Position numbers and translations under genes: made by a program. The notes beneath the pieces are model-generated. The model saw nothing but the letters and a program-made list of their open reading frames with translations. It did no database searches and had not been told where the DNA came from. This document shows positions 21,789 to 32,800 of a stretch of DNA of 64,000 bases, one piece after another. How positions within the stretch are numbered: position 1 is the stretch's first letter; each line of letters starts with the position of its first letter. The stretch lies in assembly GCF_030272615.1 (NCBI RefSeq), contig NW_026729202.1, forward strand, positions 12,501 through 76,500, in the 5' to 3' direction. The DNA comes from Cryptomeria japonica. Taxonomy: Eukaryota > Streptophyta > Pinopsida > Cupressales > Cupressaceae.

Positions 21789-21908
21789 GGGTGCGATCAT
21801 ACCAGCATTAGTGCACCGGATCCCATCAGAACTCCGCAGTTAAGCGCGCTTGGGCCGGAGTAGTACTGGGATGGGTGACCTCCCGGGAAGTCCCGGTGTT
21901 GCACCCTT
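21789..21908 (+). rRNA. 5S ribosomal RNA, copy 1
   Basis: A full-length plant 5S sequence of 118 bases plus two terminal U. It starts GGGTGCGATCATACC and ends GTGTTGCACCC; these ends pair as helix I. The internal promoter is intact: A box AGTTAAGCGCGCTTGGG and the C-box region GTAGTACTGGGATGGGTGAC. Compared with well-known plant 5S RNAs, several changes are compensatory pairs (GGG/CCC in helix I, CCGG/CCGG in the distal stem), which argues for a working gene. Transcribed by RNA polymerase III and part of the large ribosomal subunit. This copy has CATTA where the other five have CGTTA, one base apart. Confidence 0.97.
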
Positions 21909-21912
21909 TTTT
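21907..21912 (+). terminator. Pol III terminator, copy 1
   Basis: T6 directly after the mature 3' end, with a second T5 run at 21915-21919. Confidence 0.93.
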
Positions 21913-22330
21913 AGTTTTTCGCCGGGCGTCGCAATGCTATTTGAATAAACCTTTTGCCCGTTTGCGTTCTCGTCGGGGCCGGGCCGGGCCGGGGTGCGCT
22001 GCCCGCACTACCGCGCGCGCGGGGGGCGACACCGAGCGCGCACCCGAGGCACCCCGAGCACACAGGCCACGGTGCAACCCGGGCGTTGTGCGCGCACCCC
22101 GGTGCGCCCGAGGTGCTGCGCGCGCACCCAGGTGAAATCGGTGTGCACCTCGGCCAGTGCGCGCTCGGTCGAGTCGCGCACGTTGGCCAAGGTGCACGGT
22201 GATGTTTCTTACTCTAAGGTTCCGCACCAGACGCCCGGGACAGGTGAGCGAAGCTGGGCGGGGCCGGGTGCGCGGCCGGGGCAGGTGCACGCAGCTGGAG
22301 AGAGCTTTGGAGCACACTTCGGAGCGCACC
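21913..22330 (+). other. GC-rich 3' spacer of the 5S gene, unit 1
   Basis: About 420 bp. It starts with a short A/T patch (GCTATTTGAATAAACC), then GGGCCGGGCCGGG and many GCGCGCAC blocks. No gene is seen. Small length differences between units cluster here. Confidence 0.6.
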
Positions 22331-23849
22331 AATGATGCGCTCCATTCAAAAGTTTCCTGAAAAGGCAAAAAAAGTTGAGATTATAGAATTTCCCACTTGA
22401 GAGATTGTAAAAAAAAAAAATTTAAAATGAAGGAAACGCGGGTGCCAAGGTGTGCGCAGCCCAGCCAAGGTGTGCGCACCAAGGCGCCCACCCTGGCGAA
22501 GGTGCACGCAAGGTGCGCACCCGAGGCAAACCGGACAATTAACCCAACTTTCGACTTCGCGCGCACCTTGGAGCGCACTTCGGAGCGCTCCTTGGTGCGC
22601 ACCAATCTTGGGCACCTCGGAGTGCACCATGGCGCCCACCAAGGTGCGCACCCGGGGCAAACCGAGCTCCGACTTCGTGCGCACCTTGGAGCGCACGAAA
22701 GGTGCGCACCATGGCGCCCACCAAGGTGCGCAGCCCAGCCAAGGCGTGCGCATCAAGGTGCGCACCCTGGCGAAGGTGCGCACCCGGGGCAAACCGAGCT
22801 CCGACTTCGTGCGCACCTTGGAGCGCACAAAAGGTGCGCAACCCAGCCAAGGTGTGCGCACCCCGGTCAAACCGAGCTCCGAATCGTGCGCACCAGAGGT
22901 GCACGCCATCGTGCGCACCTTGGAGCACACTTCGGAGCCCTCCTTGGTGCGCGCCGATGTTGCGCACCTCGGAGCGCACCCGGGGAAAACAATGCAATTA
23001 ACCCGACTTTCGACTTCGTGGGCACCTCGGAGCGCTCTCGGGTTCGCACCTCGGAGCACACCGAGGTGCGCACCTTTGATGCGCTGCCTTCACCAATTTC
23101 CAGAAAAGGCAAGAAAACATTGAGAAGGTGTGCGCACCGAGGTGCCCACCCTGGCGAAGGTGCACGCGAGGTGCGCACCCGGGGCAAACCGGGCTCCGAC
23201 TTCGTGCACGCCGCACCTTGGAGCACACTTCGGAGCGCTCCTTGGTGCGCACCAGGGCGCGCAACCCAGCCGAGGTGCCCACCCCGGCGAAGGTGCACGC
23301 GAGGTGCGCACCCGGGGCAAACCGGGCTCCGACTTCGTGCACGCCATGGTGCCCACCGCGGCGAAGGTGCACGCGAGGTGCGCACCCGGGGCAAACCGGG
23401 CTCCGACTTCGTGCACGCCGCACCTTGGAGCACACTTCGGAGCGCTCCTTGGTGCGCACCATGGTGCCCACCAGGGCGCGCAACCCCGCCGAAGGTGCAC
23501 GCGAGGTGCGCACCCGGGGCAAACCGGGCTCCGACTTCGTGCACGCCGCACCTTGGAGCACACTTCGGAGCGCTCCTTGGTGCGCACCATGGTGCCCACC
23601 AGGGCGCGCAACCCCGCCGAAGGTGCACGCGAGGTGCGCACCCGGGGCAAACCGGGCTCCGACTTCGTGCACGCCATGGTGCGCACCGCGGCGAAGGTGC
23701 GCACCCGGGGCAAACCGGGCTCCGACTTCGTGCACGCCGCACCTTGGAGCACACTTCGGAGCGCTCCTTGGTGCGCACCAGGGCGCGCAACCCAGCCGAG
23801 GTGCCCACCCCGGCGAAGGTGCACGCGAGGTGCGTACCCGGGGCAAACC

Positions 23850-26220
23850 GGGCTCCGACTTCGTGCACGCCGCACCTTGGAGCACACTTCGGAGCGCTCC
23901 TTGGTGCGCACCATGGTGCCCACCAGGCCGCGCAACCCAGCCAAGGTGTGCGCACCAAGGTGCACGCGAGGTGCGCACCCGGGGCAAACCGGGGTCCGAC
24001 TTCGTGCACGCCGCACCTTGGAGCACACATCGGGGCGCTCCCGGGTTCGCACCGGCGTTGCGCACCGTGGTGGGCACCTCGGAGCACACCAAGGTGGGCA
24101 GCGAGGTGCGCACCTTTGATGCGATGCCTTCACTAATTTCCATAAAAGGCAAAAAAAAAACGAGATTTTAAAATTTCCGTTTTGAAAGATAGTGAGAAAA
24201 AGGGAATGCTGGTGCCATCTTGAGCCCGCCCTGGTGCGCAGCCCAGCCAAGGTGTGCGCACCAAGGTGCCCACCCTGGCGAAGGTGCGCGCCCGGGCAAT
24301 TAATCCAACTTCCAACTTCGCGCGCGCCAGGGTGGGAGCGCACCCAACAACCGGGCCTGGGAAGAGCCAATGCGAGAAACCCCACCAAACGCTCTGACAA
24401 AAAAAGAGGGGGCGCTCCAGTAACCCCGCTTCGGAGCGCACCCTGGGCAAACCCAGCCAAGGTGCCCACCCCGGCCAAGGTGCAGGCGAGGTGCGCACCC
24501 GGGGCAAACCGGGCTCCGACAACGTGCACGCCGCACCTTGGAGCACACTTCGTAGCGCTCCCGGGTGCGCACCTCAGAGCACACCAAGGTGGGCAGCGAG
24601 GTGCGCACCTTTGATGCGCTGCCTTCACTAATTTCCAGAAAAGGCAAAAAAAAAAGGAGATTTTAAAATTTCCGTTTTGAAAGATAGTGAAAAAAACGGA
24701 ACGCGCGTGCCATCTTGAGCCCGCCCTGGTGCGCAGCCCAGGTAAGGTGCCCACCCTGGCAAAGGTGCGCACCCGGGCAATTAACCCTACTTCCGACTTC
24801 GTGCGCGCCAGGGTGGCAACCGGGCCTCGGAAGAGCCAATGCGAGAAACCCCACCAAACGCTCCGACAAAAAAAGAGGCGGCGCTCCAATAACCCCGCTT
24901 CGGAGCGCAGCCGGGGCAAACCCAGCCAAGGTGCCCACCCCGACGAAGGTGCACGCGAGGTGCGCACCCGGGGCAAACCGGGCTCCGACAACGTGCACGC
25001 AGCACCTTGGAGCACACTTCGAAGCACTCCCGGGTGCCCACCGGCGTTGCGCACCGTGGTGGGCAGCGAGGTGCGCACCTTTGATGCGCTGCCTTCACTA
25101 ATTTCCAGAAAAAGGCAAAAAAAAATGAGATTTTAAAATTTCCGTTTTGAAAGATAGTGAAAAAAAAGGAACGCGGGTGCCATCTTGAGCCCGCCCTGGT
25201 GCGCAGCCCAGGCAAGGCATGCGCACCAAGGTGCCCACCCGAGGTGCACACCCGGGGCAAACCGGGCTCCGACTTCGTGCAGGCCGCACCTTGGAGCACA
25301 CTTCGGAGCGCTCCTTGGTGCGCACCATGGTGCCCACCAGGGCGCGCAACCCAGCCAAGGTCTGCACACCAAGGTGCCCACCCCGGCGAAGGTGCACGCG
25401 AGGTGCGCACCCGGGGCAAACCGGGCTCCGACTTCGTGCACGCCATGGTGCCCACCGCGGCGAAGGTGCACGCGAGGTGCGCACCCGGGGCAAACCGGGC
25501 TCCGACTTCGTGCACGCCGCACCTTGGAGCACACTTCGGAGCGCTCCTTGGTGCGCACCATGGTGCCCACCAGGGCGCGCAACCCAGCCAAGGTGTGCGC
25601 ACCAAGGTGCACGCGAGGTGCGCACCCGGGGCAAACCGGGGTCCGACTTCGTGCACGCCGCACCTTGGAGCACACATCGGAGCGCTCCCAGGTTCGCACC
25701 AGCGTTGCGCACCTTTGATGCGCTGCCTTCACTAATTTCAAGAAAAGGCAAAAAAAAAACGAGATTTTAAAATTTCCGTTCTGAAAGATAGTGAAAAAAA
25801 ACGGAACGCGGGTGCCATCTTGAGCCCTTCCTGGTGCGCAGCCCAGGCAAGTTGTGCGCACCAAGGTGCCCACCCTGGCGGAGGTGCGCGCCCGGGGCAA
25901 TCCGGGCTCCGACTTCGTGCACTGCATGGTGCCCACCAAGGCGCGCAACCCAGCCAAGGTGCCCACCGCAGCGAAGGTGCACGCGAGGTGCGCACCCGAG
26001 GTGCACACCCGGGGCAAACCGGGCTCCGACTTCGTGCACGCCGCACCTTGGAGCACACTTCAGAGCGCTCCTTGGTGCGCACCAGGGCGCGCAACCCAGC
26101 CGAGGTGCCCACCCCCGGCGAAGGTGCACGCGAGGTGCGCACCCGGGGCAAACCGGGCTCCGACTTCGTGCACGCCATGGTGCCCACCGCGGCGAAGGTG
26201 CGCACCCGGGGCAAACCGGG
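23850..26220. repeat. Left half of a ~2.37-kb internal duplication, unit 1
   Basis: This segment recurs 2,367-2,368 bp to the right (26220-28340). Landmarks such as CACCAGGCCGCGCAACCC and the GGGCCTGGGAAGAGCCAATG block keep that offset. Boundaries are approximate because they lie inside short repeats. Confidence 0.8.
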
Positions 26221-28340
26221 CTCCGACTTCGTGCACGCCGCACCTTGGAGCACACTTCGGAGCGCTCCTTGGTGCGCACCATGGTGCCCACCAGGCCGCG
26301 CAACCCAGCCAAGGTGTGCGCACCAAGGTGCACGCGAGGTGCGCACCCGGGGCAAACCGGGGTCCGACTTCGTGCACGCCGCACCTTGGAGCACACATCG
26401 GGGCGCTCCCGGGTTCGCACCGGCGTTGCGCACCGTGGTGGGCACCTCGGAGCACACCAAGGTGGGCAGCGAGGTGCGCACCTTTGATGCGATGCCTTCA
26501 CTAATTTCCATAAAAGGCAAAAAAAAAACGAGATTTTAAAATTTCCGTTTTGAAAGATAGTGAGAAAAAGGGAATGCTGGTGCCATCTTGAGCCCGCCCT
26601 GGTGCGCAGCCCAGCCAAGGTTTGCGCACCAAGGTGCCCACCCTGGCGAAGGTGCGCGCCCGGGCAATTAACCCAACTTCCAACTTCGCGCGCGCCAGGG
26701 TGGGAGCGCACCCAACAACCGGGCCTGGGAAGAGCCAATGCGAGAAACCCCACCAAACTCTCTGACAAAAAAAGAGGGGGCGCTCCAGTAACCCCGCTTC
26801 GGAGCGCACCCTGGGCAAACCCAGCCAAGGTGCCCACCCCGGCCAAGGTGCAGGCGAGGTGCGCACCCGGGGCAAACCGGGCTCCGACAACGTGCACGCC
26901 GCACCTTGGAGCACACTTCGTAGCGCTCCCGGGTGCGCACCTCAGAGCACACCAAGGTGGGCAGCGAGGTGCGCACCTTTGATGCGCTGCCTTCACTAAT
27001 TTCCAGAAAAGGCAAAAAAAAAAGGAGATTTTAAAATTTCCGTTTTGAAAGATAGTGAAAAAAACGGAACGCGCGTGCCATCTTGAGCCCGCCCTGGTGC
27101 GCAGCCCAGGTAAGGTGCCACCCTGGCAAAGGTGCGCACCCGGGCAATTAACCCTACTTCCGACTTCGTGCGCGCCAGGGTGGCAACCGGGCCTCGGAAG
27201 AGCCAATGCGAGAAACCCCACCAAACGCTCCGACAAAAAAAGAGGCGGCGCTCCAATAACCCCGCTTCGGAGCGCAGCCGGGGCAAACCAAGCCAAGGTG
27301 CCCACCCCGACGAAGGTGCACGCGAGGTGCGCACCCGGGGCAAACCGGGCTCCGACAACGTGCACGCAGCACCTTGGAGCACACTTCGAAGCACTCCCGG
27401 GTGCCCACCGGCGTTGCGCACCGTGGTGGGCAGCGAGGTGCGCACCTTTGATGCGCTGCCTTCACTAATTTCCAGAAAAAGGCAAAAAAAAATGAGATTT
27501 TAAAATTTCCGTTTTGAAAGATAGTGAAAAAAAAGGAACGCGGGTGCCATCTTGAGCCCGCCCTGGTGCGCAGCCCAGGCAAGGCATGCGCACCAAGGTG
27601 CCCACCCGAGGTGCACACCCGGGGCAAACCGGGCTCCGACTTCGTGCAGGCCGCACCTTGGAGCACACTTCGGAGCGCTCCTTGGTGCGCACCATGGTGC
27701 CCACCAGGGCGCACCCGAGGCAAACCGGGCTCCGACTTCGTGCACGCCGCACCTTGGAGCACACATCGGAGCGCTCCCAGGTTCGCACCAGCGTTGCGCA
27801 CCTTTGATGCGCTGCCTTCACTAATTTCCAGAAAAGGCAAAAAAAAACGATATTTTAAAATTTCCGTTCTGAAAGATAGTGAAAAAAACGGAACGCGGGT
27901 GCCATCTTGAGCCCTTCCTGATGCGCAGCCCAGGCAAGTTGTGCGCACCAAGGTGCCCACCCTGGCGGAGGTGCGCGCCCGGGGCAAACCGGGCTCCGAC
28001 TTCGTGCACTGCATGGTGCCCACCAAGGCGCGCAACCCAGCCAAGGTGCCCACCGCAGCGAAGGTGCACGCGAGGTGCGCACCCGAGGTGCACACCCGGG
28101 GCAAACCGGGCTCCGACTTCGTGCACGCCGCACCTTGGAGCACACTTCAGAGCGCTCCTTGGTACGCACCAGGGCGCGCAACCCAGCCAAGGTGCTCACC
28201 CCGGCGAAGGTGCACGCGAGGTGCGCACCCGGGGCAAACCGGGCTCGGACTTCGTGCACGCCGCACCTTGGAGCACACATCGGAGCGCTCCCGGGTTCGC
28301 ACCAGCATTGCGCACCTTTGATGCGCTGCCTTCACTAATT
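26220..28340. repeat. Right half of the ~2.37-kb internal duplication, unit 1
   Basis: It matches 23850-26220 closely but lacks about 280 bp present near 25340-25620 in the left half. Units 2-5 carry the same pair at an offset of about 2,352 bp. Confidence 0.8.
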
Positions 28341-29728
28341 TCCAGAAAAGGCAAAAAAAAGAAAAAAATGAGATTTTAAAATTTCCGTTTTGAAAGATAG
28401 TGAAAAAAACGGAACGCGGGTGCCATCTTGAGCCCGCCCTGGTGTGCAGCCCAGGCAAGTTGTGCGCACCAAGGCACCCACCCTGGCCAAGGTGGGTCAC
28501 GGGGTGGGTCCTAGGGTGGGTAACGGGGTGGGTACTAAGGTGCGTGCCAAGGTGGGTCATAGGGTGGGTGCCAAGGTGGGCACCAGGGTGGGTGTGCACC
28601 AACCCTAGCCAGGGTAGGTCACGGGGTGGTTGTCGGGGTGGGCGTCAAGGAGCCAAGGTGGGTGGCAAGTAGCCAAGTTGCGTGCCAAGGTGGGTGTCGG
28701 GGTGGGTGCCAAGGATCCAAGGTGGGTGCCAAGGAACCAAGGTGGGTGTCTGGGTGGGTGCCGAGGTGGGAGCCAGGGTGGGTCCCAAGGTGAGTGCAAA
28801 GGTGGGTGCCAGGGTCAAGGTGAGTGCCAATGTGGGTTCCAAGGTGCCAGGGTCAGGGTGAGTGCCAATGTGGGTTCAAAGGTGCTAAGTTGGGTGCGAG
28901 GTTGGGTGCGAGGGTGGGTGGGTGCCAAGGTGTGCTAGGTGGAAGCCCGGGTGGGTCGGCATCCCATGGGTGTCGAGTTGGGTGCCTGATGGGTGCTTCT
29001 TGTCAAGTTTTAGTCGTCGGGACTCATTTCGAGCCTTAGAGGTCGTTTCTTGTCCGGTTGCCCTGTCTTCGACCTGGGAACCCAATTTTGGTCCTCGGGT
29101 CCCATTTTTTTTTGTCTCGCATCCCACTTTTGGCCTGTGGCCTTTTCGGGGTCGATTCTCGTTTTGGGCATCAGAGCATGTTTCTTCTCCTAAAACCCAA
29201 TATTTGTTTATTAAGTCTCGGAACACATTTTTGTTCTCGTGGACCCATCATGGGTCTTGGAACGCATTTGTGGTCCTTGGGTCCCATTTTGCATCCCGAA
29301 ACTTGTGTTTTGGTGCTTGATCCCTATTTTGGGTGCCCACCTTGCACCAAGTGCGCACCCGGGGCAAACCGAGCGCCTTGGTGCACCGGGGCAAGATCGA
29401 GCGTGCACCCGAGGCGCCCCGAACATGCACCAAGGTGCACTCGGCCCACATGTGAGCGCAGGTCGTTGCGCCCGAGGTGGTGTGTGGGCACCGCGTTGCA
29501 GACGGGACACTGCACGCACACGACGCCCCCTCCAGGTGCACGCACGTAGGCCGGGCCGGGTGCACACCCGACGCCCTAGCAAGGTGCGCGCACCCGGGCA
29601 GGGCTCACACTTGGCGAACGGGGCGCACTTCGCGAGGGAGGGTGTGCACCTCGACGGGGGTGGGTGGCCGGGGTGGATTCGCACGTGGGTCGCGGTTTGC
29701 TAAGTACACACTGCGACAAGCTCATAAC

Positions 29729-29848
29729 GGGTGCGATCATACCAGCGTTAGTGCACCGGATCCCATCAGAACTCCGCAGTTAAGCGCGCTTGGGCCGGAG
29801 TAGTACTGGGATGGGTGACCTCCCGGGAAGTCCCGGTGTTGCACCCTT
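29729..29848 (+). rRNA. 5S ribosomal RNA, copy 2
   Basis: Intact plant 5S gene, identical to copies 3-6 as read. Differs from copy 1 by one base (CGTTA). The internal promoter boxes and helix I ends are intact, and the upstream TAAGTA lies at -28. Confidence 0.97.
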
Positions 29849-29852
29849 TTTT
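29847..29852 (+). terminator. Pol III terminator, copy 2
   Basis: T6 directly after the gene, then AGTTTTT. Confidence 0.93.
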
Positions 29853-32800
29853 AGTTTTTCGCCGGGCGTCGCAATGCTATTTGAATAAACCTTTTGCCCG
29901 TTTGCGTTCTCGTCGGGGCCGGGCCGGGCCGGGGTGCGCTGCCCGCACTACCGCGCGCGCGGGGGGCGACACCGAGCGCGCACCCGAGGCGCCCCGAGCA
30001 CACAGGCCACGGTGCAACCCGGGCGTTGTGCGCGCACCCCGGTGCGCCCGAGGTGCTGCGCGCGCACCCAGGTGAAATCGGTGTGCACCTCGGCCAGTGC
30101 GCGCTCGGTCGAGTCGCGCACGTTGGCCAAGGTGCACGGTGATGTTTCTTACTCTAAGGTTCCGCACCAGACGCCCGGGACAGGTGAGCGAAGCTGGGCG
30201 GGGCGGCCGGTGCGCGGCCGGGGCAGGTGCACGCAGCTGGAGAGAGCTTTGGAGCACACTTCGGAGCGCACCAATGATGCGCTCCATTCAAAAGTTTCCT
30301 GAAAAGGCAAAAAAAGTTGAGATTATAGAATTTCCCACTTGAGAGATTGTAAAAAAAAAAAATTTAAAATGAAGGAAACGCGGGTGCCAAGGTGTGCGCA
30401 GCCCAGCCAAGGTGTGCGCACCAAGGCGCCCACCCTGGCGAAGGTGCACGCAAGGTGCGCACCCGAGGCAAACCGGACAATTAACCCAACTTTCGACTTC
30501 GCGCGCACCTTGGAGCGCACTTCGGAGCGCTCCTTGGTGCGCACCAATCTTGGGCACCTCGGAGTGCACCATGGCGCCCACCAAGGTGCGCACCCGGGGC
30601 AAACCGAGCTCCGACTTCGTGCGCACCTTGGAGCGCACGAAAGGTGCGCACCATGGCGCCCACCAAGGTGCGCAGCCCAGCCAAGGCGTGCGCATCAAGG
30701 TGCGCACCCTGGCGAAGGTGCGCACCCGGGGCAAACCGAGCTCCGACTTCGTGCGCACCTTGGAGCGCACAAAAGGTGCGCAACCCAGCCAAGGTGTGCG
30801 CACCCCGGTCAAACCGAGCTCCGAATCGTGCGCACCAGAGGTGCACGCCATCGTGCGCACCTTGGAGCACACTTCGGAGCCCTCCTTGGTGCGCGCCGAT
30901 GTTGCGCACCTCGGAGCGCACCCGGGGAAAACAATGCAATTAACCCGACTTTCGACTTCGTGGGCACCTCGGAGCGCTCTCGGGTTCGCACCTCGGAGCA
31001 CACCGAGGTGCGCACCTTTGATGCGCTGCCTTCACCAATTTCCAGAAAAGGCAAGAAAACATTGAGAAGGTGTGCGCACCGAGGTGCCCACCCTGGCGAA
31101 GGTGCACGCGAGGTGCGCACCCGGGGCAAACCGGGCTCCGACTTCGTGCACGCCGCACCTTGGAGCACACTTCGGAGCGCTCCTTGGTGCGCACCAGGGC
31201 GCGCAACCCAGCCGAGGTGCCCACCCCGGCGAAGGTGCACGCGAGGTGCGCACCCGGGGCAAACCGGGCTCCGACTTCGTGCACGCCATGGTGCCCACCG
31301 CGGCGAAGGTGCACGCGAGGTGCGCACCCGGGGCAAACCGGGCTCCGACTTCGTGCACGCCGCACCTTGGAGCACACTTCGGAGCGCTCCTTGGTGCGCA
31401 CCATGGTGCCCACCAGGGCGCGCAACCCCGCCGAAGGTGCACGCGAGGTGCGCACCCGGGGCAAACCGGGCTCCGACTTCGTGCACGCCGCACCTTGGAG
31501 CACACTTCGGAGCGCTCCTTGGTGCGCACCATGGTGCCCACCAGGGCGCGCAACCCCGCCGAAGGTGCACGCGAGGTGCGCACCCGGGGCAAACCGGGCT
31601 CCGACTTCGTGCACGCCATGGTGCGCACCGCGGCGAAGGTGCGCACCCGGGGCAAACCGGGCTCCGACTTCGTGCACGCCGCACCTTGGAGCACACTTCG
31701 GAGCGCTCCTTGGTGCGCACCAGGGCGCGCAACCCAGCCGAGGTGCCCACCCCGGCGAAGGTGCACGCGAGGTGCGTACCCGGGGCAAACCGGGCTCCGA
31801 CTTCGTGCACGCCGCACCTTGGAGCACACTTCGGAGCGCTCCTTGGTGCGCACCATGGTGCCCACCAGGCCGCGCAACCCAGCCAAGGTGTGCGCACCAA
31901 GGTGCACGCGAGGTGCGCACCCGGGGCAAACCGGGGTCCGACTTCGTGCACGCCGCACCTTGGAGCACACATCGGGGCGCTCCCGGGTTCGCACCGGCGT
32001 TGCGCACCGTGGTGGGCACCTCGGAGCACACCAAGGTGGGCAGCGAGGTGCGCACCTTTGATGCGATGCCTTCACTAATTTCCATAAAAGGCAAAAAAAA
32101 AACGAGATTTTAAAATTTCCGTTTTGAAAGATAGTGAGAAAAAGGGAATGCTGGTGCCATCTTGAGCCCGCCCTGGTGCGCAGCCCAGCCAAGGTGTGCG
32201 CACCAAGGTGCCCACCCTGGCGAAGGTGCGCGCCCGGGCAATTAACCCAACTTCCAACTTCGCGCGCGCCAGGGTGGGAGCGCACCCAACAACCGGGCCT
32301 GGGAAGAGCCAATGCGAGAAACCCCACCAAACGCTCTGACAAAAAAAGAGGGGGCGCTCCAGTAACCCCGCTTCGGAGCGCACCCTGGGCAAACCCAGCC
32401 AAGGTGCCCACCCCGGCCAAGGTGCAGGCGAGGTGCGCACCCGGGGCAAACCGGGCTCCGACAACGTGCACGCCGCACCTTGGAGCACACTTCGTAGCGC
32501 TCCCGGGTGCGCACCTCAGAGCACACCAAGGTGGGCAGCGAGGTGCGCACCTTTGATGCGCTGCCTTCACTAATTTCCAGAAAAGGCAAAAAAAAAAGGA
32601 GATTTTAAAATTTCCGTTTTGAAAGATAGTGAAAAAAACGGAACGCGCGTGCCATCTTGAGCCCGCCCTGGTGCGCAGCCCAGGTAAGGTGCCCACCCTG
32701 GCAAAGGTGCGCACCCGGGCAATTAACCCTACTTCCGACTTCGTGCGCGCCAGGGTGGCAACCGGGCCTCGGAAGAGCCAATGCGAGAAACCCCACCAAA

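Larger units (their letters stand above)
20534..28473 (+). repeat. 5S mega-unit 1, 7,940 bp
   Basis: The unit opens at GCACCCACCCTGGCC and the same junction recurs at 28474. Order: G-rich block 20534-21020; T-rich block to about 21410; GC-rich 5' spacer; 5S rRNA gene 21789-21908; GC-rich 3' spacer to about 22330; then about 6 kb of GTGCGCACC repeats with 11 A/T islands. As the left-most unit it is the most different in length (7,940 against 7,923-7,926 bp), and its 5S gene differs by one base from the other five. Confidence 0.95.
22331..28473. repeat. Palindromic GTGCGCACC spacer array of unit 1
   Basis: About 6.1 kb made of recurring pieces: GAGGTGCGCACCCGGGGC, AAACCGGGCTCCGACTTCGTG, CACGCCGCACCTTGGAGCAC, ACTTCGGAGCGCTCCTTGG and GTGCGCACCATGGTGCCCAC. 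GGTGCGCACC and GGAGCGCTCC are perfect palindromes. Eleven A/T-rich islands at about 22340, 23095, 24130, 24630, 25095, 25740, 26500, 27000, 27470, 27830 and 28340 carry A-tracts and GATTTTAAAATTTCCG. Stop codons are rare, so frames up to 662 codons open on both strands; they are artefacts. Confidence 0.92.
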
